From JANMGV01 sp037440405 (GTDB lineage: Bacteria > Planctomycetota > Planctomycetia > Pirellulales > Pirellulaceae): a stretch of 64,000 nt of DNA. The notes under the pieces were generated by a model. That model was not told the DNA's origin. It was given only the letters and a program-made list of their open reading frames with translations, and made no database searches. How positions within the stretch are numbered: position 1 is the first letter of the stretch; each line of letters starts with the position of its first letter. A program made the translations under genes and the position numbers. Positions 27,872 through 37,320 of the stretch are shown one piece after another. The stretch lies in assembly GCA_037440405.1 (NCBI GenBank), contig JBBIUE010000018.1:1-64000 (forward strand), written 5' to 3'.

Positions 27872-29173
27872 TTACGCAAGAATCTTATCGAGCACCTTGC
27901 CGCCATCAATGATCTCGATGGGGCGATCGCCAGGTGCCATAAGTTCCTTGTCCGCGACGATGCCGAGTAACCGATACATGGTGCAGGCCAAGTCTTCTGG
28001 GCTGACCGGATCGAGTTCAGGTTCCGTCGCAGTCGGGTCCGAGGAGCCATAGACCATGCCTCCTCGGATGCCACCACCTCCCATGAGCACACTGAACACT
28101 TTCGGCCAGTGGTCGCGACCGCCATCTGGATTGATTTTCGGAGTACGTCCGAATTCGCTGCTGACGATCACCAATGTGCGTTCCAGCAATCCTCGCGACG
28201 CAAGGTCCTCAAACAGCGTTGCCAAGGCCTGATCGAGCGGCGGCATCTGATTGCGAAACCCAGCGGTTATCTGAGCGTGCATATCCCAACCGCCGTAAGT
28301 GAGAGAAACGAATCGCACTCCCGCTTCCACCAAGCGCCGTGCAAGAAGCAACCGCTGCCCGGCAGCGTTGCGACCGTAACGATCCCGAAGAGCCGCATCC
28401 TCGGCCTCGATATTGAACGCTTCGCGCGCCTTCTCTGAACTAATCAAACTGTATGCTCGTTCGTAGAATGTGTCCATTGCCACAACGTTGTCCGACGATT
28501 GGCGGCTAATGAAGAATTCATTGACCGCCTCCAAAGCCGATCGTCGGCGTGCGAAACGATCCATGTCAACTCCACTGGGAAGATTGAGGTCTTGCACGCG
28601 GAAGCCATTGTTCGCTGGGTCAGCGCCAAGGCTAAACGGACCATACGACGAACTTAGGTAACCGCTTCCGGCAAATTCGTTCGCAATGCCCGGAATGGCG
28701 ACGTACGGCGGCAAATTATTTCGTGGGCCGTATTCGTGACTGATGACCGAACCGAAGCTCGGATACAGCAACGCGGGCGACGGCTTGTAGCCCGTGAACA
28801 TGTTATGGGTTCCACGTTCATGAGCCGCCTCGCCGTGCGTGACACTGCGTATCACAGCGAACTGATCAGAGATGGAGGCTAATCGAGGAAGCGATTCCCC
28901 GAAGATGTCTCCGGTTTTCGTTTTGGTTACCCCCATCTCTCCGCGATACTCGATCGGACTGTATGGCTTCGGGTCAAAGGATTCCTGATGTGCCATTCCT
29001 CCAGGGAGGAAGAGATGAATGACGCTGTCTGCCTTAGGTTCCAAAAAGTCATAATGCTTCTGGTCTGCGACCGCTCTCAATCGAAACCAATCGCCCAAAG
29101 TTAAGCCAAGCCCTCCCAACGCTCCAACCGTCAATATATGACGACGCCCAAACTTGTTACCCAAGCATCTCAT
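27872..29173 (-). CDS. DUF1501 secreted protein (sulfatase-like fold)
   Basis: A 433-aa DUF1501 protein. It is exported by a Tat-like leader: GRRHILTVGALGG carries a double arginine near residue 10, followed by a hydrophobic stretch. The family signs are all there: DSVIHLFLPGGMAHQESFDPKP near 50, GEAAHERGTHNMFTGYKPSP near 115, SVISHEYGPRNNLPPYV, GGWDMHAQI and SSEFGRTPKINPDGGRDHWPKVFSVLMGGGGI near 345-375. DUF1501 folds like alkaline phosphatase/sulfatases. Its enzymatic role is unproven. It is the first gene of the minus-strand set that continues to 20689. The region upstream (29174-29573) holds the probable promoter. Confidence 0.92.
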   Translation of the reverse strand: MRCLGNKFGRRHILTVGALGGLGLTLGDWFRLRAVADQKHYDFLEPKADSVIHLFLPGGMAHQESFDPKPYSPIEYRGEMGVTKTKTGDIFGESLPRLASISDQFAVIRSVTHGEAAHERGTHNMFTGYKPSPALLYPSFGSVISHEYGPRNNLPPYVAIPGIANEFAGSGYLSSSYGPFSLGADPANNGFRVQDLNLPSGVDMDRFARRRSALEAVNEFFISRQSSDNVVAMDTFYERAYSLISSEKAREAFNIEAEDAALRDRYGRNAAGQRLLLARRLVEAGVRFVSLTYGGWDMHAQITAGFRNQMPPLDQALATLFEDLASRGLLERTLVIVSSEFGRTPKINPDGGRDHWPKVFSVLMGGGGIRGGMVYGSSDPTATEPELDPVSPEDLACTMYRLLGIVADKELMAPGDRPIEIIDGGKVLDKILA

Positions 29174-29573
29174 GAAACGCACACTCCCTCAAACTGGTAT
29201 AGATCGAACTCGCAACTGGTTGAATTCTTTACGAAGAAGGAGACATTCTTCCGGACAAAGAAATCTGGAGAACAGCTTCGAAGCATCAAGCTGCCTGCAA
29301 ATCCGAGCAATCCAAAATTCGCAGTCAACTGAATCTCAGCCGTTGAAACATTTGCGGATGGACTTGACGTAGCGACGTCAGGTGGGAATCCAACCAACTG
29401 AAGAGTATGATACTCCATGGAGCAAGGTTATTCCACCCTGGTCAAGAATGGTGCCAAAATGCCGCACCGGAGTGGGAGTCTGCACTTCGATGCAAGGAAT
29501 TGAAACGTCAGTTACCGATAGCTGATGCACAAGCAACTAGATCGCGAAGTTGCATTGGCCAGGGACTTCGATG
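29174..29573. other. intergenic, nothing recognised
   Basis: About 400 bases between the DUF1501 gene and the ThuA gene, both on the minus strand. No reading frame with a domain and no clear hairpin. It probably contains the promoter of the DUF1501-to-WD40 unit. Confidence 0.4.
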
Positions 29574-30470
29574 CTACAACTTCGGCATGGTCGAAGCTTC
29601 GGGGGCGACTTCCTTGAGGTTCGGAGTTACTTCGGCATCGGTCATTCGCAACATCCAATGGAGTCCCCCAACCAGAATCGACTGGAAGGTGGGGTTCTGC
29701 CAAACATCTTCACGGTGCCCCATCGAAGTGTAGAAGACTCGCCCGTCACCGTGCATTCGAGCCCAAGTGGCCGGAAAGGGTGGACGATCATAGTCTTTGT
29801 TGCGCATGCCCATGGTCTCCTGAACCAGGATCACATGCATGTCGGGTGCGAAGTTCTTTAACGAGTACCACTCCTCGTGCATCCGGAATCCTTGTCCAGC
29901 GGAATCGAGTCCGGGAAAGCTGGGCGAAACGACTTTCATCATGGCCTCCTGCTGTTCGCCATGACGAATGAACTCGCCACCGATCATCTGAATGTATGGG
30001 TCCGGATTCTCTTGATTCTCGGCGGCCGGACCCTTTGAGTGGAACGTGTCCGACGCGCAGTGACTACCGCCAAAACCCTTGCCACTCCTCACAGCCTCAA
30101 GCAGATTTTCCTTGCCCTTTTCAGACATCGCGGGGTGCCGATCTGTTCCTTCCTGAGTCAGATCGCCCGTTGTATAAAAAAAGAATGCATCAAACTCGGC
30201 ATAATCGTGGTCAAAGACGCGTCCATCCTTTGAACAAGTCACATCGAACCCGTGCTTCGCCCCCAATTCAGTCATGATGCGTTCCGCATAAGCCGGCTGA
30301 TCTCCGTCTCGACGAATGACCGAGTGTTCGAAACCAGCGCTTTTTGTGAAGAACAACAACTTCTTCTTCGGCTCATCAACCGCTCTCAATTGTCCCGACG
30401 CCACCATCGCACTGAGAACGGAAGTATTCCAGATCCAATCTCGCCGGTTTGTTCGATTCCAAGTCATCAT
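29574..30470 (-). CDS. ThuA-domain protein (trehalose utilisation family)
   Basis: A 298-aa protein. The N terminus has a Tat-like twin-arginine motif (NRRDWIWNTSVLSAMVASG), so it is probably exported. The rest is a ThuA domain (class I glutamine-amidotransferase-like fold): KKLLFFTKSAGFEHSV near 35, AFFFYTTGDLTQEG near 95, GSHCASDTFHS near 140, GRVFYTSMGHREDVWQNP near 255 and ILVGGLHWMLRM near 275. ThuA proteins were first linked to trehalose/disaccharide use in rhizobia. The residues that make a working amidotransferase triad are not evident, so carbohydrate binding or oxidation is only an inference. GAGG lies nine bases before ATG 30470. It precedes the DUF1501 gene but is probably its own unit. 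Confidence 0.88.
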   Translation of the reverse strand: MMTWNRTNRRDWIWNTSVLSAMVASGQLRAVDEPKKKLLFFTKSAGFEHSVIRRDGDQPAYAERIMTELGAKHGFDVTCSKDGRVFDHDYAEFDAFFFYTTGDLTQEGTDRHPAMSEKGKENLLEAVRSGKGFGGSHCASDTFHSKGPAAENQENPDPYIQMIGGEFIRHGEQQEAMMKVVSPSFPGLDSAGQGFRMHEEWYSLKNFAPDMHVILVQETMGMRNKDYDRPPFPATWARMHGDGRVFYTSMGHREDVWQNPTFQSILVGGLHWMLRMTDAEVTPNLKEVAPEASTMPKL

Positions 30471-30627
30471 CGGGCCTCAGTTATGGTAGGAAGGAGGTTG
30501 AGTGAGATAGTGTTTCGGTAGCAGCAGTCACCCATTGTCAATCGAACGTTTACACAATGCAACGGGCCATTGAGGAATTGCCCAGAAAACAGACGACAGA
30601 CCTTGGGACCATTTCACGTATTTGCTT

Positions 30628-32391
30628 CTATGCCATGACGCTCTGGGCCGCCTTGAGCGTGTAGTCATCGTCATTGTCCGTCAATGCATCCAAATTTTGC
30701 TGAATCGTGCGAATCGAAGACCGCAGGAAGAAGTCGGCAACCGCGTTATTGGCTCGATTGCCTGCTGCAAGTTCCGAATCCCATCGACTCAAGACGCACA
30801 GCGACGCAAATAACTCCATGACTGCCCAGGCGATTTTCTCGTGTTGTAACTGTCGCTCGATGACTTCTTCTCGGTGACGGAACAAAGTCTTCTGCATGTG
30901 GTTTCCGAATCTGCCGATCAAGCTTCCAATTTTGCCAGCCAAAGGTTGTAACTCGGAAGATTTCACTGGAACGGTGGGGGATGTTAGCTGCATGCTGGTC
31001 CAATCCAGGGCAAGCTTGTTGACCTTTCCAATCGCCTTCCAAGGCGTTTTCATCGAATCGTAGACATCCTTCAATCGGAGAGCAGGACCTCGCATACCGG
31101 CCATGCAGATGAAACTCATCAGAACTTCATTTGCACCCTCACCGATTTGATTGATGCGATGGTCTCGCAACATTCGTTCCAAGGGATTATCGGTGAAATA
31201 GGCGGAGCCCCCGTGAATCTGGAAAGCTTCATTCACGATGGACCAAAGCCGCTCGGTGCTCCAAACTTTGAGAATGGCGGTTTCCAACATGTAGTCCTCG
31301 AGCCCACGATCGATCAACCCCGCTGTCACAGTGGTCATGGCCTCCATCGCATAGGTCCAGGCCGCCATGCGAGCAATCTTCTGCTGGACCATCTCAAACT
31401 CACCCAAAGTGCGATTGAATTGCCGTCGCGACTTGGCGTGTTTGATCGCCATCGAAAGGCAAGTCTTGGCCGCACCAGTGCAACATGCCCCGAAGGTCGT
31501 TCGTCCAAAGTCCAGGACCGTCAGTGCAACCTTCAGCCCTTTACCAAGCGGACCAAGAATGTTCTCCTTCGGCACTCGCATGTTATCGAACGCCAATCGA
31601 GCGGTCGCGGTTCCGCGAATCCCGACCTTTTCCATGCGACCTTCGAGGACTCGGAAACCGGGCATATCCGGTGTCACCAAGAACGACGTGATCGCTGTTC
31701 CGCTCTTTCCTGGCACAGGTGTCCGAGCCATCACCGTCAAGACGTCGGCAATGGCTCCATTCGTGATGTAGCGTTTCTCACCGGTTAAAATGTAAGCTGA
31801 CCCATCTTCCGTCGGTACCGCTTGCGTTTGGACATTGGCTGCATCGGAACCTGCTTCGGGCTCCGTCAAAGCAAAGGCCCCAAGCTTCTTGCCGGCCACC
31901 ATGTCGGGCAGCCATTGCCGCTTCTGTTCGTCGGTGCCAAATAGCAACAACGCTCGCATCCCGATCGAGTGGTGCGCATTGACAAAGATCGAAGTCGAAC
32001 TGCATCGACCTCCAATCACTTCCAACAACTTGCAGTATCCCATCTGCGTGAATGCGCGACCTCCGACTTCTTTCGGTGCGGTCATGCCCAAGATGCCCAA
32101 CTGAGCTAGTCCATCGATTACCGATCGCGGAATATCAGCAATCCGATCGATCTCGAACGGGTCGAGGGACTGATCACAGAATGTCGTCAACTCTCGCACA
32201 GCGGAATCAACTTCGGCTTGTTCCATTGGGGAGAATTTGGGATAAGGAAAAATCCAGTCAGACACCAACTTACCCCAATACATCCCCTTCGCGACCCCCA
32301 TCTGTTCGCGAAACGAAGATAAGATTTCTTCAGCTTGCTTGATCTGCCGATCGCGTTCTGCCAATTTTTCAGCTTGCGTTGCTGTGCTCAT
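30628..32391 (-). CDS. acyl-CoA dehydrogenase (VLCAD/ACAD9-like, C-terminal extension)
   Basis: A 587-aa FAD enzyme that makes the trans-2-enoyl-CoA in fatty-acid beta-oxidation. FAD and substrate-site signs are FALTEPEAGSDAANVQT near residue 180, ITNGAIADVLTVMART near 215 and FGRTTFGACCTGAAKTCL near 300. The catalytic-glutamate segment RINQIGEGANEVL is near 410, with Glu in 'I-G-E-G', as in the very-long-chain type. The last 170 residues are an extra helical domain (from about 425), also seen in VLCAD and ACAD9. The start overlaps the enoyl-CoA hydratase stop by 4 bases (ATGA at 32388-32391), so the two genes are translationally coupled. Substrate chain length is not readable from the sequence. 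Confidence 0.93.
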   Translation of the reverse strand: MSTATQAEKLAERDRQIKQAEEILSSFREQMGVAKGMYWGKLVSDWIFPYPKFSPMEQAEVDSAVRELTTFCDQSLDPFEIDRIADIPRSVIDGLAQLGILGMTAPKEVGGRAFTQMGYCKLLEVIGGRCSSTSIFVNAHHSIGMRALLLFGTDEQKRQWLPDMVAGKKLGAFALTEPEAGSDAANVQTQAVPTEDGSAYILTGEKRYITNGAIADVLTVMARTPVPGKSGTAITSFLVTPDMPGFRVLEGRMEKVGIRGTATARLAFDNMRVPKENILGPLGKGLKVALTVLDFGRTTFGACCTGAAKTCLSMAIKHAKSRRQFNRTLGEFEMVQQKIARMAAWTYAMEAMTTVTAGLIDRGLEDYMLETAILKVWSTERLWSIVNEAFQIHGGSAYFTDNPLERMLRDHRINQIGEGANEVLMSFICMAGMRGPALRLKDVYDSMKTPWKAIGKVNKLALDWTSMQLTSPTVPVKSSELQPLAGKIGSLIGRFGNHMQKTLFRHREEVIERQLQHEKIAWAVMELFASLCVLSRWDSELAAGNRANNAVADFFLRSSIRTIQQNLDALTDNDDDYTLKAAQSVMA

Positions 32392-33179
32392 GTTTTCTCC
32401 TTCGTTTTCTGTGCCGACGCCATCCAGAACGGCGGCCGCTTTTCAAGGAATGCGGATAACCCTTCGCGAGCTTCACTACTGTATCGTGCTTCCAAGTGAA
32501 TCTGCACGAGTGCTTCATCGTGATCGCTCGGCGGAAAGGTTTCATTCAATAGTTTTTTAGTGAGTCGAATGGTTTGTGGCCCCCCCTCGAGAATGCTGTC
32601 CGCTAGCGAGATCGCCATGTCGAGTACTTGATCGTCCGGCACGATATGTTGTACTAAACCGATCCGAAGCGCCCGTTCCGCTGAAATCGCGTTCCCAACT
32701 AAGAACAGCTCACGAAGGTCGCCTTCGCGGATTTTCGTCTTGAGGACGCCGCAGATCAGCGCCGGCAGCAATCCTCGACGAGCTTCCGGAAATCCGATCT
32801 TCGAACTTTCTGCAGCAACTGCGAAATCGCAAGCTGCCATCAATCCGGCGCCACCAGCGAACGCTCCTCCGCTCGGAACCGCCGCGATGGTGATCAGCGA
32901 TGTTTCGCGCATGAGCTTCAAAGCTCGCTTAACCCATGCTGCCGAGTGCTCCACCAAACTCGAATCTGAAGCTTCCTTCAAGTCCAACCCGGCAGAAAAC
33001 ACAGTACCTGCCCCGCGCAAGATCATGACCCGATTCGCCGAGTTCGACTCAATATCGTTAACGGCATGATAGAGTGCTTCGAGCATCTCAATACAGAGAG
33101 CATTCCGCCGCTCGGCACGGTTCATCGTTACCAGGCTTAAGCCAGTTTTAAGATTCTCGACTCGAATCGTATCAGACAT
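32388..33179 (-). CDS. enoyl-CoA hydratase/isomerase family protein
   Basis: A 263-aa crotonase-fold enzyme. It has NRAERRNALCIEMLEAL near residue 20, the oxyanion-hole loop GAGTVFSAGLDLKEASD near 55, SGGAFAGGAGLMAACDFAVA near 105-125 and SKIGFPEARRGLLPAL near 131. The Glu of FPEAR matches the second catalytic Glu of rat enoyl-CoA hydratase (E164). The position of the first (E144) is Gly here, so the protein may be an isomerase or a specialised hydratase rather than a classical beta-oxidation hydratase. It is the first gene of a two-gene unit with the acyl-CoA dehydrogenase. The 570-base region upstream of 33179 presumably has the promoter. Confidence 0.88.
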   Translation of the reverse strand: MSDTIRVENLKTGLSLVTMNRAERRNALCIEMLEALYHAVNDIESNSANRVMILRGAGTVFSAGLDLKEASDSSLVEHSAAWVKRALKLMRETSLITIAAVPSGGAFAGGAGLMAACDFAVAAESSKIGFPEARRGLLPALICGVLKTKIREGDLRELFLVGNAISAERALRIGLVQHIVPDDQVLDMAISLADSILEGGPQTIRLTKKLLNETFPPSDHDEALVQIHLEARYSSEAREGLSAFLEKRPPFWMASAQKTKEKT

Positions 33180-33751
33180 CGATGACCATCATTCAGGGTT
33201 AGTAAGCGGATTTGTTTCGATCAAAAATGGATCGGCGATGAACCACCTCGATAGGTGCGAAGCTTGCGCAAAGGCAGGTTAGCCGCCACAAAAGGCCACG
33301 TAAAGCAAATCATTTTATCGTTCATGTCAATAGTGGTAAGCCCTCCTCGAAGAAATCCAGGCGGAACTTCAGAGCGTACGATCGACTAAAAACGTATTCA
33401 CAAGATAGCAATTCGTGCATGAGTTCCAAGGCTCGTTAAGCTTGCACCGGGCAATGTTGCAAACCCAGACCAACGAGTAGACGATGACGCCCGTCTGCTG
33501 AGGCAAGCGGCAGGCGAACATTTAGTGACCGAGTCAACATGAATTTAACCAACGAGGGCTCGAAGCATTTCGAAGCAGACCGATACATAGCTGAGGATCG
33601 GTATCGGAGTGAAGGTATTCGCGGGACCAGACATTCGATCCCTTGCTCACGAGTGGCTTGCTACTTGGTAGACTGTTTTCTTCCGCTTGCCGTAATGATC
33701 TCTGGTTTTAGACTTTTCGGTTTCAACTCCCGCGATTTCGAGCGGCGAATC
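33180..33751. other. divergent intergenic region, nothing recognised
   Basis: About 570 bases between the enoyl-CoA hydratase (minus) and the large membrane protein (plus). The plus-strand frame is open back to 33539, but the sequence between 33539 and 33751 reads as an uninformative leader that would place the signal peptide at residue 72, so it is regarded as non-coding. No repeat was seen. Confidence 0.4.
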
Positions 33752-36346
33752 ATGGTGCTCAACCTTCCTCCGTTTATTCTCTCTGCTTCGGCATTCCTGC
33801 TCCTGCTTGTTTCGATGGGAGCTAATGCGGAGGGCCGAGAACTGGAAGAGCAAATCCTTATCTCCGCGCCCGGCGTCCCAAACTACGTCGTGGTTAGGCC
33901 CGGACGTCAAACTGTGATTCGTACCGTCGTTGATAATGAATCGAGCCGATTGGTTCACGGTCGCGTTGTCATTTGGTTGACCGATTATTCCAATCTCCAG
34001 TACGAGCACCAGTTTCGACTTCAACCGAACCAGCGGACTCCGCTTTTCATACCTGTTTACATTCCTCAACAAGCTCAACCTGGCACGCGTCTCGAAGCCC
34101 GAATGCGGGTGATCGTCGAGGAAGACATCGCGGTCGCCAATGAATCCGGAGCCGATGGTCGAGTGTTCGATCAAATCTATTTTAACGTGGTGCGCGACGA
34201 TACCTCGACACTCATTTTGCTACCTCCGCAGCAGCCTGCGGCATTCGAATGGGAATGGCGGGCTGACACGACTTATTACAGTTACGAGGCCGTGGTTGCG
34301 ACTCGCTTAACCGCCGGCCTCAGCCGCCGCATGGTCAGCTTGTACCACAACCCGCTGCCTGCCAGCGATGCCGTCTGGGATGGTTACGATAACGTTGTTC
34401 TTGCTAGCGATGAGTTCCTCGAAGATGCAGCGACGGTAGCTTGCTTGAAGAACTGGACCATGCGTGGCGGACGACTTTGGATCATGCTGGACCGAGTGGA
34501 TCCCGTCAAGGTTCGAGGGCTGATCGGGAATGTCTTTCCGTACCAGATCGTCAGTCGACTGCCGATGCATACGATCAACCTCCACACATCGGAGCGAATG
34601 CAAATCAACGATCGAGATCTGAATTTTGAGATCGAGCCCGATGTCACTCAAGTGCGAATCTTGCATCAAGGAGGCGAAGTCACGCATCGCGTCGGCGGTT
34701 GGCCTGCTGTGATCTGGTGCCAGTTCGGTCAGGGTGAGTTGTTGCTCACGACGATCGACGCGCGATCCATGATTCGCCCAAGAACTGCGGGTCGAATGTC
34801 GTTCGGACGCCCCGAGGGAATGGGCGGAAATTTTCGAGATCGAGATGGTCGCAGCGTCATCAACCCTTCATTCGGACCAGAGTATGAGTCCGATTTTGAG
34901 CTTCGGCCTTGGGTCGGAACGCTTCCGATTCGATTGCATCAGTCCCGTCGCCCCCCTTCGTATTTGGAGGACGCTCGGAGGCTCGCCGACGCTGAGGTTG
35001 GGCTGGTAACCGTTCCCCGCCGCACTGTTGGATTGGGCTTGCTGGTATTCCTGGCAATTCTAGCCGGATGCTGTGCCTGGACAGGATACCGTTGCCATTG
35101 GGAACGCTTGACATGGCTTGTTCCTTTACTTGCCGTTTCGAGTTCCTTCCCAGTTATTGGAGCAGCGGTATGGCAACGTAAGTCCGTCCCGCCGCAACTG
35201 ACTGGCCTCCAAATCATCGATGGCACGATGGGAACTGGTCAAGCCTACGTGTCGGAAACGCTCTCCGTCTATCAGCCGCAAACGGGGCCTTTGACACTAC
35301 ATGGCTCATTGAATGGCGAGCTCATCCCGGGTCGTCGGCTGATGAATGACATCCCTCTCCATCGTTCCCAGCGCGACATCGATCAGTGGTCTTGGTCTTC
35401 GGATCAGTGGCCGGTCGGAGTTTGGCACGTTGAATCTGAGGAAGTCAGCAAAGTTCGTCTCCCTAAGGTTACCGGTCGTTTTGGACCATACGGTTTGAAC
35501 ATCGAGCTGAAATCCGAAAACGATAACCGCCACGATCGCAAGACCAACGATTGGCACGACCCCGTCGTTTACTTTCCGCCGAGCGGGATCGCTATACCAT
35601 CAGAAACGATGGACTCAGGTTGGCTAGCTCGCGCTGAGGATACCGGAGACGGCGAAACGTTTCTTCGAGCAACGACGATTGACGATGCCCAGCTTTCTCG
35701 ACAGAACTTTTATTCTGCCTTCTTTCGTTCCAAACATCCGTATACAAAAGTCTCCGCACCGTTGCTGGCACTTTGGGGGCCGAGATTGCCGACGTCCGTC
35801 CGCGCAGAGCCGACCTTGGAAAGCCGGGGACAATCGCTGCTCTTCCTGCCGATCGAATTGCAACCTCCTTTGCCCGGCGTTTTTCGCATTCCAGGTTGGG
35901 CTGTACAGTTGGAGGTCGACGACCGGTTTGGAGTCTCAAGCTCTGCCTATCGCGAAGGACGCTGGCTGAATCCGTTTTCACAGGCCATCGACGTTCGGAT
36001 CAGGTTTCGGACGCCACGCCTCGATCCGTCGGCGCGCTTAACGGAAGTTCGTTGCCACCTCGACATCCAAACGACACGAAGACCGCTCCAGATCGAGTAC
36101 CTCGGTAGCGGCAATCCGGTATCGCTGGTCGATACCGACGGAGCAAACGGTCGAATGGAATGGACCTGGACGCATCGCGATTTGTTGCAAGAACTTCATG
36201 CGGGGACAGCAACGCTCCGCTTCGCGGTCGGTCGACCTTCAGGTGCAGCCGAACGTTCGCCAGAGTCGCAGCAACCGTGGCAGATTCATTCCCTCAGTCT
36301 CGAATTGTCCGGAGAAGTGTTGTCGTCGAGCCTCGGAGAAAACTAG
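33752..36346 (+). CDS. large membrane-anchored extracytoplasmic protein, ABC operon
   Basis: An 864-aa protein with a signal peptide (MVLNLPPFILSASAFLLLLV, ending ANA). It has a beta-rich N-terminal domain (residues about 30-160), a glutamine-amidotransferase-like middle region (YDNVVLASDEFLEDAA and GGRLWIMLDRVD near 210-250), two closely spaced membrane segments at about 425-475 (VGLGLLVFLAILAGCCAW and LTWLVPLLAVSSSFPVIGA), and a long C-terminal domain outside the membrane. It resembles the membrane-anchored proteins that accompany planctomycete ABC-2 exporters, somewhat as GldG accompanies GldF in Bacteroidetes; no named family is certain. The stop at 36346 is one base from the GTG start of the ATPase gene (36348). 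Confidence 0.6.
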   Translation: MVLNLPPFILSASAFLLLLVSMGANAEGRELEEQILISAPGVPNYVVVRPGRQTVIRTVVDNESSRLVHGRVVIWLTDYSNLQYEHQFRLQPNQRTPLFIPVYIPQQAQPGTRLEARMRVIVEEDIAVANESGADGRVFDQIYFNVVRDDTSTLILLPPQQPAAFEWEWRADTTYYSYEAVVATRLTAGLSRRMVSLYHNPLPASDAVWDGYDNVVLASDEFLEDAATVACLKNWTMRGGRLWIMLDRVDPVKVRGLIGNVFPYQIVSRLPMHTINLHTSERMQINDRDLNFEIEPDVTQVRILHQGGEVTHRVGGWPAVIWCQFGQGELLLTTIDARSMIRPRTAGRMSFGRPEGMGGNFRDRDGRSVINPSFGPEYESDFELRPWVGTLPIRLHQSRRPPSYLEDARRLADAEVGLVTVPRRTVGLGLLVFLAILAGCCAWTGYRCHWERLTWLVPLLAVSSSFPVIGAAVWQRKSVPPQLTGLQIIDGTMGTGQAYVSETLSVYQPQTGPLTLHGSLNGELIPGRRLMNDIPLHRSQRDIDQWSWSSDQWPVGVWHVESEEVSKVRLPKVTGRFGPYGLNIELKSENDNRHDRKTNDWHDPVVYFPPSGIAIPSETMDSGWLARAEDTGDGETFLRATTIDDAQLSRQNFYSAFFRSKHPYTKVSAPLLALWGPRLPTSVRAEPTLESRGQSLLFLPIELQPPLPGVFRIPGWAVQLEVDDRFGVSSSAYREGRWLNPFSQAIDVRIRFRTPRLDPSARLTEVRCHLDIQTTRRPLQIEYLGSGNPVSLVDTDGANGRMEWTWTHRDLLQELHAGTATLRFAVGRPSGAAERSPESQQPWQIHSLSLELSGEVLSSSLGEN

Positions 36347-36347
36347 C

Positions 36348-37316
36348 GTGAATCACCCACCCAAAACCATTTGCAAAGTTGTCGAGATTCGCCATTTGAC
36401 AAAGCGCTATGGCGATTTCGTCGCGGTCGATGACCTTTCGCTTCATGTCGATCGGGGCGGAATTCTCGGCTTCATCGGCCCGAACGGAGCAGGTAAGACG
36501 ACGACGATCAAGATTCTCGTTGGGCTCAGCCGTCCAACCTCGGGCGTCGCGGAGATCGAAGGGGTGAATTGCCTGACCGGCTCAAAGAAGATCAAACATC
36601 TGGTCGGATACATGCCCGATCGATTTGGCTCCTACGACAACATGCGAGTCCACGAGTACTTGGATTTCTTTGCGGCCACGTTCGGAATTCCTCGAAGCCT
36701 TCGGAAGAAGCGGATCGACGAAGTGTTGCAAGTCACCTCCTCTGAATACATGCGAGACCGCTTCGTCGAAAGTTTGAGCCACGGGATGCAACAGCGAATC
36801 GGTATCGCCCGAGTCCTTCTGCACGATCCAGCGGTCCTGATCCTCGACGAGCCAGCCAACGGGCTCGATCCACAGGCCCGCATCGAGATGCGTGAACTGC
36901 TGCTCCGACTAGCCGCTGCGGGCAAGACTCTCATCGTCACCAGCCATATTCTCGCCGAGTTATCCCGAATCTGTAGCAGCGTAGCCATCATCACCCATGG
37001 AAAGCTGCGAGCATTCGGTAGTCTCGATGATGTCATGCGGGCCCTTTGCCCAAGGCGCCAATTCGAAATTCAACTGCTCGATGGTGCCGACCTGGAACGG
37101 ATCGAATCCCTGCTCCGCGAGTTTGGCAACGCAGACATGGAGATTCAGGTTTCGCCCAAGGAGCGACTCGCACGCTTTTCCTCGCAGTTTGATGAAACGA
37201 AGCTGGCTGAGCTTCTTGGACAACTCGTTTCAAACAACATTCGCGTCGTCCAATTTCGCGAAGTGCCGACCAACTTGGAGGATGCATTCATGAGTGCCGC
37301 GAATGCAAGGGGATAG
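36348..37316 (+). CDS. ABC transporter ATP-binding protein (ABC-2 exporter)
   Basis: A 322-aa ATPase that powers an ABC-2-type exporter. Motifs: Walker A GPNGAGKTTTIKIL (about residue 45), Q-loop equivalent VGYMPDRFGSYDNM, signature SLSHGMQQRIGIARVLL (H replaces the second G of LSGGQ), Walker B PAVLILDEPANGLDP and switch VTSHILAEL. The start is GTG at 36348, one base after the previous stop. The C-terminal 90 residues form the accessory domain seen in CcmA/GldA-type exporters. The permease gene starts 4 bases after the stop (ATG 37321), so the three genes are one operon. The substrate is unknown. Confidence 0.93.
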   Translation: MNHPPKTICKVVEIRHLTKRYGDFVAVDDLSLHVDRGGILGFIGPNGAGKTTTIKILVGLSRPTSGVAEIEGVNCLTGSKKIKHLVGYMPDRFGSYDNMRVHEYLDFFAATFGIPRSLRKKRIDEVLQVTSSEYMRDRFVESLSHGMQQRIGIARVLLHDPAVLILDEPANGLDPQARIEMRELLLRLAAAGKTLIVTSHILAELSRICSSVAIITHGKLRAFGSLDDVMRALCPRRQFEIQLLDGADLERIESLLREFGNADMEIQVSPKERLARFSSQFDETKLAELLGQLVSNNIRVVQFREVPTNLEDAFMSAANARG

Positions 37317-37320
37317 CATC

